Positions 7,899 through 15,617 of a stretch of 64,000 nucleotides of DNA are shown piece after piece. The translations under genes and the position numbers were made by a program. Source of the DNA: Arcticibacter eurypsychrophilus (GTDB lineage: Bacteria > Bacteroidota > Bacteroidia > Sphingobacteriales > Sphingobacteriaceae); NCBI RefSeq assembly GCF_001730525.1, contig NZ_MDFN01000017.1, positions 1 to 64,000 of the forward strand, in the 5' to 3' direction. The notes beneath the pieces were generated by a model that ran no database searches, was not told the DNA's origin, and saw nothing but the letters and a program-made list of their open reading frames with translations. Position 1 is the stretch's first letter, and each line of letters begins with the position of its first letter.

Positions 7899-8171
7899 TC
7901 AAAATCGGGAGCAAACGAACTTGTCATCGTTCTTCTTTTTATGAATCGTTGCAGTAGTGGTGCCGAATATCTTGGATAAACTGGTAAAGTCTAAACTCGT
8001 AAGATCTTTTAGTCCATCAAGTACATGTCTTGACAATCCTCGCTTTACTTCCACCATCTTATTAAAGTTAGAGCCATCTCTTATAATTTCAATGATTTTA
8101 TTGAAATTATGATTTTCAGCACTTTTAACTTTTCTAGTATGTTTAGGGGCGTAAATATTCTTTTCAGCCAT
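7899..8171 (-). pseudogene. Xre/MbcA/ParS-type antitoxin gene, C-terminus lost
   Basis: The 90-residue product carries the N-terminal region of Xre-type antitoxins of Xre-RES modules: VKRGLSRHVLDGLKDL (about residues 42-57) followed by an HTH-like SLSKIFGTTTATIHKKK. Intact members run about 140-160 residues with a C-terminal DUF2384-type toxin-binding domain. Here the frame ends in VCSRF right after the HTH, and the next in-frame codons belong to a RES toxin. A deletion fused the two genes and removed the antitoxin C-terminus and toxin N-terminus. DNA binding might survive; the module is non-functional. Confidence 0.6.
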
Positions 8172-8210
8172 AAAGTATACTTTTTTACTAAGGTAACTTT
8201 AAAAATATAC
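8172..8210. promoter_or_regulatory. Candidate operator of the Xre antitoxin gene
   Basis: A perfect 12-bp palindrome AAAGTATACTTT (8172-8183) abuts the antitoxin start codon. A second related half-like site (ATATAC, 8205-8210) lies 30 bp further upstream. Palindromes at this position are usual for self-repressing antitoxins. The assignment is inference. Confidence 0.4.
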
Positions 8211-8450
8211 TTATTGTATGAAGACAAACGTAAGTTTATTTCATAGGATACAGCTTTAAAATATCTTCATGTATTTCTCCGAATTGATGGGGGCTGGTTT
8301 TTGGAAACGGGATATGCAGATCAGGAGAAATATAATGAAGAATAATCAGTCAAATAATGAGTGGGGCAACAAAGTTTATTTAATTATTTTTAATTTGCCG
8401 GCGGTAAATGCATTACCAGATTTTGTACCCTTTTCACACGCAAATTTTAG

Positions 8451-9485
8451 ATGAAGTATAATTTCAAGAACGACTATACTACAGGATGTCATCCCAATAT
8501 TTTAAAAGCATTAGCCTCAAGTAATTTGATTGCTCAGGAAGGTTATGGTGAAGATCAATACTGTAAAGAAGCGATTGATTTAATCAAAGAGAAAATTGGT
8601 CACGAAGATTCTGTGGTTCATTTTGTTTCTGGAGGAACTCAGGCTAATCTAATTGTTATTGCCTCTTTATTAAGGCCATACGAGTCTGTTATTGCAGCGG
8701 AAACTGCACATATTCAAGTACATGAAACCGGGGCAATTGAAGCGACAGGTCACCGGATTCAAACGGTTAAATCTGCAGATGGAAAATTAGCACCTGATGG
8801 TATTCAGAAACAATTAGATCTGTTTGAGGAGGTTCATACCACTATTCCCCGTATGGTTTATATTTCTAATTCAACGGAGATCGGAACTATTTATTCTTGC
8901 GATGAATTAAAAGCACTGTCGCTTTTTTGTAGAGTGAATAACCTGATTTTATTTATGGATGGAGCGAGATTGTCATCTGCGTTAACTTCTTCTGCAAACG
9001 ATGTGACGCTAAAGGATCTGGCAATTTATACGGATGTTTTTTATATCGGGGGAACAAAAGCAGGAGCGCTTTTAGGTGAAGCTATTGTGCTTAATAACAA
9101 AACGCTACAAAAGGATTTTATATATAATATGAAACAACGTGGTGCCTTGCTGGCTAAAGGAAGGTTGCTTGGGATTCAGTTTCTGGAATTATTCAAGGAC
9201 GATTTGTTTTTTGAATTAGGAGATCATGCCAATAGGATGGCACAAAAGATCAGTGCAGGGATATCGGATCTTGGTCTTTCATTTTTAACGCCAACGTATA
9301 CCAATCAGCTGTTTCCTGTATTTTCTAATGTGGTGATCGCTAAACTGATGGAAGATTATGTTTTTTTTACCTGGATCAAAATAGATGAAGAGGTTTCGGC
9401 GGTACGACTGGTGACAAGCTGGTCTACTGAAGAGCAGGCTGTTGATGAATTTATAGAAGATTTGAAAATTGCAGTAGGGGTTTGA
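8451..9485 (+). CDS. Threonine aldolase / beta-eliminating lyase family protein
   Basis: PLP-dependent fold-type I enzyme expected to cleave L-threonine/allo-threonine to glycine and acetaldehyde. At 344 residues it is typical for the family. Visible motifs are NDYTTGCHP at the N-terminus, EGYGED (about 32-37), HFVSGGTQAN (about 61-70), FMDGARL (about 172) and YIGGTKAG with the PLP lysine at 203. No signal peptide, so cytosolic. A separate 80-residue gene follows after 12 bp on the same strand. Low-specificity L-threonine aldolase (ltaE) is the likely role, but the family also contains other beta-eliminating lyases. Confidence 0.82.
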   Translation: MKYNFKNDYTTGCHPNILKALASSNLIAQEGYGEDQYCKEAIDLIKEKIGHEDSVVHFVSGGTQANLIVIASLLRPYESVIAAETAHIQVHETGAIEATGHRIQTVKSADGKLAPDGIQKQLDLFEEVHTTIPRMVYISNSTEIGTIYSCDELKALSLFCRVNNLILFMDGARLSSALTSSANDVTLKDLAIYTDVFYIGGTKAGALLGEAIVLNNKTLQKDFIYNMKQRGALLAKGRLLGIQFLELFKDDLFFELGDHANRMAQKISAGISDLGLSFLTPTYTNQLFPVFSNVVIAKLMEDYVFFTWIKIDEEVSAVRLVTSWSTEEQAVDEFIEDLKIAVGV

Positions 9486-9497
9486 TAAACTTATTGA

Positions 9498-9740
9498 ATG
9501 TATTTGTATATAGCTGCAAATTTAGATATCAGTGATCGTTTGAATGAACAACAGGTTCTAATGTTGCGGTTGTTGAAAAATCCTCTTACAGAAAAGGATT
9601 TCTTAGAAATACGTAAGCTTGCGGTGAAGCTAATATCAAAAATATTAGACGAAGTAGTAGAAGATTGGGAATTAAATAAGGATATTAAACCCGAGAATTA
9701 CGATAATCTGAGTAAAGGCCATTTCCACTTCAAGCATTAA
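9498..9740 (+). CDS. Conserved-looking small hypothetical protein
   Basis: Encodes 80 residues, mostly helical by composition, with the pattern LNEQQVLMLRLLKNPLTEKDFLEI..LAVKLISKILDEVVEDWE and a basic tail. I have an impression of similar short proteins in Sphingobacteriaceae but know no function. It lies 12 bp after the threonine aldolase gene and may be cotranscribed. No signal peptide or membrane segment. Confidence 0.55.
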   Translation: MYLYIAANLDISDRLNEQQVLMLRLLKNPLTEKDFLEIRKLAVKLISKILDEVVEDWELNKDIKPENYDNLSKGHFHFKH

Positions 9741-10329
9741 CTTTAATGAAGATTGTCCTTAATTCTGTTGCCTCCTGCCACTATTTATCTATGTTAAATA
9801 TTGTCAAAGTGTTCTTCGATTTTGGAGGTGGCTGTTTTTTATTGTAGATTAGTATGTAGTTTATTGTGATTATTTGATGAAATAGCTAACCATTATTTTT
9901 ATTCCAAAGTATTTATTATTTTCCTGTTTTAAAGATTTGTAATCATGATCCTATTCGTATCTCAATTAGCAAATTTTGTAAATCAATTCCATAAGAGCGC
10001 TCCGGTTAGTACTATTTACATTCAAATACGATGACAATATTATAATCAGGTTCTTGTTCGATTTAAATAACTAAATACGGTATCTATTGTGCTATGATTT
10101 TATGGTGGGTAATGGCTGGTATCGGCCACATACGGAAGAAGGTTAAAGCTGCCTGTATTGATAGGGGGCGGGATATACATCAGATTATGGAAGCTGATTT
10201 TACTCTGTATTACAAGTATCGTATTTCAAATGGGTCTGCCGGGCACATGAAGGCCAGTCTGTAAAAAATGTTACCAAAAAGGGAGGCTATTTTAATTTAA
10301 CCTAAATTACGTTTTAAACATCCTGGATT
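9741..10329 (+). other. Intergenic region, one weak short ORF
   Basis: Almost 590 bp without a supported gene. A 56-codon frame from ATG 10094 to 10264 is slightly more GC-rich than its surroundings, but I recognise nothing in it. No LacI-type CG-centred palindrome like that at 14508 was seen before the transporter gene. Confidence 0.4.
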
Positions 10330-11574
10330 ATGGATCAAGAAGTATCGGGCTCCCGTAAATCATATAAATGGGAAATGCTGGCCTGGCTGTGGTTGGCTTT
10401 TTTTCTTAATCAAGCAGATAGGCAGGTTTTTAGTGTGGTCCTCCCTCTGATTAAGATTGATTTGAAACTAACGGATGGCGAACTGGGATTGATCGCTTCC
10501 GCACTGGTTTGGACGTATGGTGTGCTGGTTCCTTTTGCTGGATTTATTGGGGATCGTCTGAGTCGTAGAAACATCATCGGAACGAGTTTACTGGTATGGA
10601 GTGCGGCTACATTGACAACAGGACTATGCCATACTTTAATTCAGTTTATCTTTTTAAGAGGTATTGCTACGGGGGGAGGAGAGGCTTTTTATGCGCCGGC
10701 AGCGAATGCCCTGATCAGTGAGGAACATAAAAATAAACGTTCCTTAGCTTTAGCGCTGCATCAGACAGCGGTTTATTTTGGAATCATATTAAGTGGATTA
10801 ATTGCAGGGTATGTAGCCGAATTATATGGCTGGAGGCATGCCTTTTACTTGTTTGGTGGTTTTGGCGTTTTGATAGCCTTGATTATTTTCCTTCGTCTGA
10901 AAAAAGATCTGCCTGCGCAAGTGACTGAAAAAGTGGATGTGATAACTACTGCGAAGTTAATCTTCAAAAAACCAACAGTAATTCTATTAACCTTTTCTTT
11001 CGCCTGTATGGTTTTTGTGAACGTAGGGTATCTGACTTGGATGCCCTCCTTACTTGCTGAAAAGTTCAATCTATCTTTAGCTGCAGCAGGATTTTCCTCG
11101 ATGTTTTATCACCATATAGGGGCTTTTATAGGAGTAATTTTAGGAGGGTCTCTATCGGACCGGTTTTCGAGAATAAATCCGGCAAACCGCTTGGTGGTAC
11201 AAGGTGTTTCGTTACTTCTGGGTGCGCCTTTCATTTATTGGATCGGATCAGGTGAGACTGTAACGATTACCTATGTTGCTTTATTTATGTTTGGAATATT
11301 TAGAGGTGCGTATGATTCCAGCATATTTGCATCTTTATATGAGGTGGTTAAGCCTGAAATTAAATCGTCTGCTTCGGGTCTAATGTTGATGTGCGCCTTT
11401 TTAATTGGCGCTTTTTCGCCTGTTCTGTTGGGTTATTTAAAACCTACTTTAGGTATTGAAGCTGGTGTTTCTTATTTATGGATTAGCTATTTTATAGGAG
11501 CACTGAGTTTATTTACTGCGGTATTGTTTTTCTTTAAAAAAGACAGGGAAAAGATAGAAGAAATTAAGAGGTAG
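10330..11574 (+). CDS. MFS transporter, probably for (methyl)glucuronate or its oligomers
   Basis: Inner-membrane proton symporter type. The 414 residues contain about 12 hydrophobic segments. Near the N-terminus is LNQADRQVFSVVLPLI, the ACS/hexuronate-permease-like TM1 pattern, and between TM2 and TM3 the MFS signature GFIGDRLSRRNIIG (about 76-89). A matching D-R-x-x-R type loop (LSDRFSR) occurs in the second half. It heads a same-strand gene run with a GH2 enzyme, alpha-glucuronidases and uronate enzymes, so import of released (4-O-methyl)glucuronate is the natural guess. Substrate is inferred only from context. Confidence 0.78.
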   Translation: MDQEVSGSRKSYKWEMLAWLWLAFFLNQADRQVFSVVLPLIKIDLKLTDGELGLIASALVWTYGVLVPFAGFIGDRLSRRNIIGTSLLVWSAATLTTGLCHTLIQFIFLRGIATGGGEAFYAPAANALISEEHKNKRSLALALHQTAVYFGIILSGLIAGYVAELYGWRHAFYLFGGFGVLIALIIFLRLKKDLPAQVTEKVDVITTAKLIFKKPTVILLTFSFACMVFVNVGYLTWMPSLLAEKFNLSLAAAGFSSMFYHHIGAFIGVILGGSLSDRFSRINPANRLVVQGVSLLLGAPFIYWIGSGETVTITYVALFMFGIFRGAYDSSIFASLYEVVKPEIKSSASGLMLMCAFLIGAFSPVLLGYLKPTLGIEAGVSYLWISYFIGALSLFTAVLFFFKKDREKIEEIKR

Positions 11575-11639
11575 AAGTCTTGTGGATTTGTTTTACAGCT
11601 AATAAGTTTTAAGTATACTTGCTTAGCCAAAAATATCAA

Positions 11640-14438
11640 ATGACCTATTTATTCAAACACATCCTACTTTTGTTTTTTTTAAGTCTGCAGAGCTATTCCA
11701 TTTTTGCTCAAAAAACGGTGTTTCAGTATTTATCCGGAACCGATAAGGATCATACCGTTTTATGGGATTTCAAGTGTTCCAGTGGGCGTAACAGCGGAAA
11801 ATGGACTACAATTCCGGTGCCTTCTAATTGGGAACTTCAGGGTTTTGGCACTTTTAATTATGGATGGGAGAAGAATGATGGAGAAGATGGATTTTATAAA
11901 CATACTTTTCAATCGGTTCCTTCATTTAAGAATAAGCGGGTACAGCTGGTATTTGAGGGTTCTATGACAGATACTGAAGTTCGGATCAATGGAAAGGTAG
12001 CCGGACCCATTCATCAGGGAGCTTTCTATCGTTTTAAATATGATATTACTAAATTATTAAAGGCTGAGGGAGAAAACTTACTGGAGGTAACTGTTCGTAA
12101 AGTTTCATCGGATACCTCAGTGAACCGGGCTGAGAGGATGTCTGATTATTGGGTATTCGGAGGGATCTACAGACCTGTTTATCTGGAGGTGCTGCCTAAG
12201 CAATTTATAGACTGGACTGCTGTTGACGCGAAAGCAGACGGCTCTTTTTTAATGGAGGTTCATCCTGCTGATGTAACCGATGCCACAAAGATAGAGGCTC
12301 AGATTTTCAGTATGGATGGAAAGGCTGTGGGTGTCCCATTTTCTAAAGCATTTAAAAAGGGTGAATCTAAAGTGACGATTTCGACTAAAATAGATAACCC
12401 TTTGATTTGGTCTCCTGAATTTCCAAACCGTTACCAGGTTTCAGTCCGGTTGATGAATGCAAAGGGTGCCGTGCATACAATAACGGAGAAATTTGGTTTC
12501 CGGACGGTTGAGTTTAAGGAAGGAGTAGGCTTTTTTGTCAACGGAGCAAAGATCATGTTTAAGGGGGCAAACCGGCATAGTTTCTGGCCTAAATCGGGAA
12601 GGACAACGAGTAAGGAGATTAATGTGATGGATGTGACCCTGATGAAGGATATGAATATGAATGCGGTTCGTATGTCGCATTATCCACCTGATGTCGACTT
12701 TTTAGATGCTTGTGATTCGTTGGGACTTTTTGTATTGGATGAATTAGGGGGCTGGCAAAAGAAGTATGATACGCCTGTAGGGAAAAAGCTAGTGAGGGAG
12801 ATGATGATGAAGGATGTGAATCATCCCTCTATTGTGATCTGGGATAACGGCAATGAAGGAGGAAATAATTTTGATCTTGATGATGAATTCGCGAAATATG
12901 ATCCACAAAAACGGCAGGTGATTCATCCATGGAATATTTTTCGAGGTATAGATACGCAGCATTACAGGGGATATGATTGTTGTGCTGGATCGTTTTATAA
13001 TGGAAACGAGGTATTTTTCCCAACAGAGTTTTTGCATGGTTTATATGATGGGGGTAATGGTTCCGGATTAGAGGATCACTGGAAATTAATGCTGAGTAAA
13101 CCCTTATCGGCAGGCCTCTTTTTATGGGCGTTTGCGGATGAAGGGATTGTGAGAGGAGATCGTAATGACAGCATAGACGTAAAGGGCAATTTAGCACCTG
13201 ATGGAATAGTAGGCCCTTATCGGGAGAAAGAGGGGAGTTTTTATACCATAAAAGAGATCTGGAGTCCTGTTCAAATCGGGATGGAGAAGATATTGAATGA
13301 TTTTGATGGTCGGTTTCCGGTGAAGAATTACTATTTCTATACGAATTTGAATGTAGTGACCTTTAGTTGGCGGTTATCCAAAATGTCATCTCCTTCTCCG
13401 TCTTCTGGTGATGATCAAGCTTCAGAAATAATACTAGAGAAAAGTGAATTTAAAGGACCTGATCTTGCTCCTCAGGAACAGGGAGTTTTAAATTTGAATC
13501 TTCCAGCTGATTACAGGAAGGCGGATGTGTTGTTTCTTAAGGCAACTGATCAGTATGGGAGAGAACTTTATACCTGGTCATGGCCTTTGAAATTGCCTCA
13601 GGAGATTACTAAGGCTCTTTTACAAAAGGATGTTAAGGATCAGGTTAATGCTGCGTTTGGTCGTGTTAAGGTTCGGAATAAAGAGGACTTATTGTTGGTT
13701 TCGGCAAATAATGTTGAAATCGGATTGAGTAATACAACAGGTTTACTATTCTCCGTTATAAGTTCCGGATCGAAGATATCTTTCAGTAACGGACCTGTGC
13801 TTGCTGTTGGGAAAACTACTTTTAAGAGTTTAAAACACTATAGGGAAGGGGAAAATCAGGTTGTGGAGGTGATGTTTTCCGGAGACATGAAAAGATTGAA
13901 GTATACAATGCAACCATCAGGGATCCTCCAAATGGATTATGCCTACTCGGCTGATTCGCGTAAGGAGCATGACTTTTTAGGAATTAATTTTAATTATCCG
14001 GAGGATCAGATTACTGGAGTTCAATATCTGGGCAGGGGACCTTACCGGGTGTGGAAGAATAGGATGAAGGGGGGATCCTTTAATGTATGGCATAAAAAGT
14101 ATAATAATACGGTTACCGGCCAATCATGGGACTATCCTGAGTTTAAGGGTTATTACAAGGATTTGAACTGGGTCGTAATTGAGAATAAGGAGCATCTTTT
14201 TAAAATCTTTACGGATACACCCGATTTGTTTCTACGCTTGTATACACCAGAAAAACCTAAAGCTGCTGGTAATGATAATACGTCTCCAGCTTTTCCTAAT
14301 GGGGATATTTCCTTTTTACATGGCATTAACAGTATCGGGACTAAGTTTGACGGGGCAGAGAGTCATGGTCCGCAGGGAGGCAAGAATAAGGTGGGAAATA
14401 GTTGGGTCGAGGGGAGGTTGTATTTTGATTTCAGGTAA
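11640..14438 (+). CDS. GH2-family glycoside hydrolase (beta-galactosidase-like), exported
   Basis: The start chosen is ATG 11640, which gives a clean signal peptide ending near FAQ (residue 24); ATG-less upstream extension to 11619 adds nothing. The domain order is GH2 sugar-binding jelly roll with SNWELQGFGTFNY, immunoglobulin-like domain, TIM barrel with acid/base Glu406 in WDNGNEGG and likely nucleophile Glu463 in PTEFLHG, and a C-terminal beta-galactosidase small-chain-like supersandwich domain. Context with alpha-glucuronidases suggests action on xylan-derived or other uronic side chains, but linkage specificity cannot be read from sequence. Periplasmic or cell-surface location is likely. 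Starts 65 bp after the MFS gene. Confidence 0.82.
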   Translation: MTYLFKHILLLFFLSLQSYSIFAQKTVFQYLSGTDKDHTVLWDFKCSSGRNSGKWTTIPVPSNWELQGFGTFNYGWEKNDGEDGFYKHTFQSVPSFKNKRVQLVFEGSMTDTEVRINGKVAGPIHQGAFYRFKYDITKLLKAEGENLLEVTVRKVSSDTSVNRAERMSDYWVFGGIYRPVYLEVLPKQFIDWTAVDAKADGSFLMEVHPADVTDATKIEAQIFSMDGKAVGVPFSKAFKKGESKVTISTKIDNPLIWSPEFPNRYQVSVRLMNAKGAVHTITEKFGFRTVEFKEGVGFFVNGAKIMFKGANRHSFWPKSGRTTSKEINVMDVTLMKDMNMNAVRMSHYPPDVDFLDACDSLGLFVLDELGGWQKKYDTPVGKKLVREMMMKDVNHPSIVIWDNGNEGGNNFDLDDEFAKYDPQKRQVIHPWNIFRGIDTQHYRGYDCCAGSFYNGNEVFFPTEFLHGLYDGGNGSGLEDHWKLMLSKPLSAGLFLWAFADEGIVRGDRNDSIDVKGNLAPDGIVGPYREKEGSFYTIKEIWSPVQIGMEKILNDFDGRFPVKNYYFYTNLNVVTFSWRLSKMSSPSPSSGDDQASEIILEKSEFKGPDLAPQEQGVLNLNLPADYRKADVLFLKATDQYGRELYTWSWPLKLPQEITKALLQKDVKDQVNAAFGRVKVRNKEDLLLVSANNVEIGLSNTTGLLFSVISSGSKISFSNGPVLAVGKTTFKSLKHYREGENQVVEVMFSGDMKRLKYTMQPSGILQMDYAYSADSRKEHDFLGINFNYPEDQITGVQYLGRGPYRVWKNRMKGGSFNVWHKKYNNTVTGQSWDYPEFKGYYKDLNWVVIENKEHLFKIFTDTPDLFLRLYTPEKPKAAGNDNTSPAFPNGDISFLHGINSIGTKFDGAESHGPQGGKNKVGNSWVEGRLYFDFR

Positions 14439-14507
14439 GGCTGAGTGCTGTTGAATGTAGAATTGAAACGAACTGAATGGAAAGGTGGAACGAAAATAAA
14501 TCAATAT

Positions 14508-14533
14508 AAAATATGCAACCGATTGCATATTTT
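14508..14533. promoter_or_regulatory. LacI-family operator upstream of the regulator and glucuronidase genes
   Basis: Inverted repeat with 11-bp perfect arms, AAAATATGCAA and TTGCATATTTT, around CCGA. The core TGCAACCGATTGCA fits the LacI/GalR consensus (TGCAAnCGnTTGCA) including the central CG. It is 33 bp before the lacI-type gene at 14567 and overlaps the predicted -33 element, consistent with autorepression of the whole downstream run. Confidence 0.8.
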
Positions 14534-14552
14534 ATAAATAATTCTTAATTTG
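14523..14552 (+). promoter_or_regulatory. Predicted promoter for the glucuronoxylan regulator operon
   Basis: A TTG at 14523-14525 is followed after 19 bp by TTAATTTG at 14545-14552, one mismatch from TAnnTTTG. The spacing is that expected for the Bacteroidota housekeeping sigma factor. The -33 half lies inside the right arm of the LacI-type operator. The leader to ATG 14567 would be very short. Confidence 0.5.
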
Positions 14553-14566
14553 CGCTAAATACCAAT

Positions 14567-15613
14567 ATGAGCCAGGACAAGATTATAACTATTTATGATA
14601 TTGCTGAAAAGCTGAAGTTATCCCCTTCGACTATAAGTAGGGGGCTCCAGAACAATACGGCTGTTAATGCAAAAACAAAAAAGAAGATTTTTGATACTGC
14701 AAATGAAATGGGTTACCGGTTTAACACGTTTGCGCGAAACCTCCGTACTCAAAACACAAATACCATCGGCGTAATTGTGCCCCGTTTGAATAGTTATTTT
14801 ATCTCTGCAGTATTGGCTGGCATTGAAAAGGTGATCAATGGAGCGGGTTATAATATGTTGATCAGCCAGTCCCTTGAGTCAAGTGAAAAAGAAGTGGAGT
14901 ATACTAAAACAATGATGCACAACCGGGTGGATGGTTTAATCGTCACTCTTGCAGCTGATACTACTAATTTCGATCACTTTCTGCCTTTCGTGAAACATCA
15001 TATTCCTTTGTTATTTGTAGATAGGGTAATTGACGATGAAAATTATTCTAAAGTTGTGATTGATAACTCAAAGTCAGGTTACGATGCGACTACCCATCTT
15101 ATTGATCAGGGATGCAAGCGGATTGTTCATATAACAGGCAATACCTTGAGGAATGTCTATCGGGATAGAAAATTAGGGTATGAAAAGGCCTTAATTGATC
15201 ATGGGATACCTGTTGATCATGAACTTCTGTTTGAAACTGATTTAACTGAAGTGTCCGCTCTGAAATCTGTTGTTAAAATTCTAAAGATGAATCCTTTGCC
15301 TGATGGCTTATTTGTTTCCAATGACTTTTGTGCCGCCATATGCCTGAAAAAGTTAAAGCAGGCAGGCATAAAAATACCTGAAGATATGGCCATTGTTGGG
15401 TTTAATAATGATACGACATCACGAATTACAGATCCTGCCTTATCCACAATTAATTATCCCGGACAGGAGATGGGAGAGGCTGTAGCAACGAACCTGATTA
15501 ACTGTTTGAGTAATAAAGATATTTCTGCTAAAGCGCAAACCATTGTGCTTAAATCGGAACTGATAGTTAGAGAATCTTCCTTCAGGAGAGAGCATAAACC
15601 GATTAAATTGTAA
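14567..15613 (+). CDS. LacI-family transcriptional regulator of the glucuronoxylan genes
   Basis: At 348 residues this is a full-length regulator. The N-terminal HTH is ITIYDIAEKLKLSPSTISRGLQN (about 7-29), with a hinge region (YRFNTFARNLRTQNT) leading to a periplasmic-binding-protein-like effector domain (IGVIVPRLNSYFISAVLAGIE ... FVSNDFCAA ... IVGFNND). The stop is 4 bp before the GH67 gene, so the two are one transcript. The palindromic operator directly upstream predicts autoregulation and derepression by a uronate or xylo-oligosaccharide ligand. Effector identity is inferred from neighbours. Confidence 0.9.
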   Translation: MSQDKIITIYDIAEKLKLSPSTISRGLQNNTAVNAKTKKKIFDTANEMGYRFNTFARNLRTQNTNTIGVIVPRLNSYFISAVLAGIEKVINGAGYNMLISQSLESSEKEVEYTKTMMHNRVDGLIVTLAADTTNFDHFLPFVKHHIPLLFVDRVIDDENYSKVVIDNSKSGYDATTHLIDQGCKRIVHITGNTLRNVYRDRKLGYEKALIDHGIPVDHELLFETDLTEVSALKSVVKILKMNPLPDGLFVSNDFCAAICLKKLKQAGIKIPEDMAIVGFNNDTTSRITDPALSTINYPGQEMGEAVATNLINCLSNKDISAKAQTIVLKSELIVRESSFRREHKPIKL

Positions 15614-15617
15614 AGTG

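Noticed and set aside
8269-8454. 61-codon + strand frame before the threonine aldolase gene
   Set aside because: No recognisable protein features; it overlaps the aldolase leader and start codon and has no family resemblance.
10094-10264. 56-codon frame MILWWVMAGIGHIRKK...
   Set aside because: No known family, no good ribosome-binding or promoter signal. It could be coding debris but evidence is too weak for a gene call.
12441-13197. Long minus-strand open frames inside the GH2 gene
   Set aside because: They are antisense to a strongly supported GH2 coding sequence and resemble no protein family.
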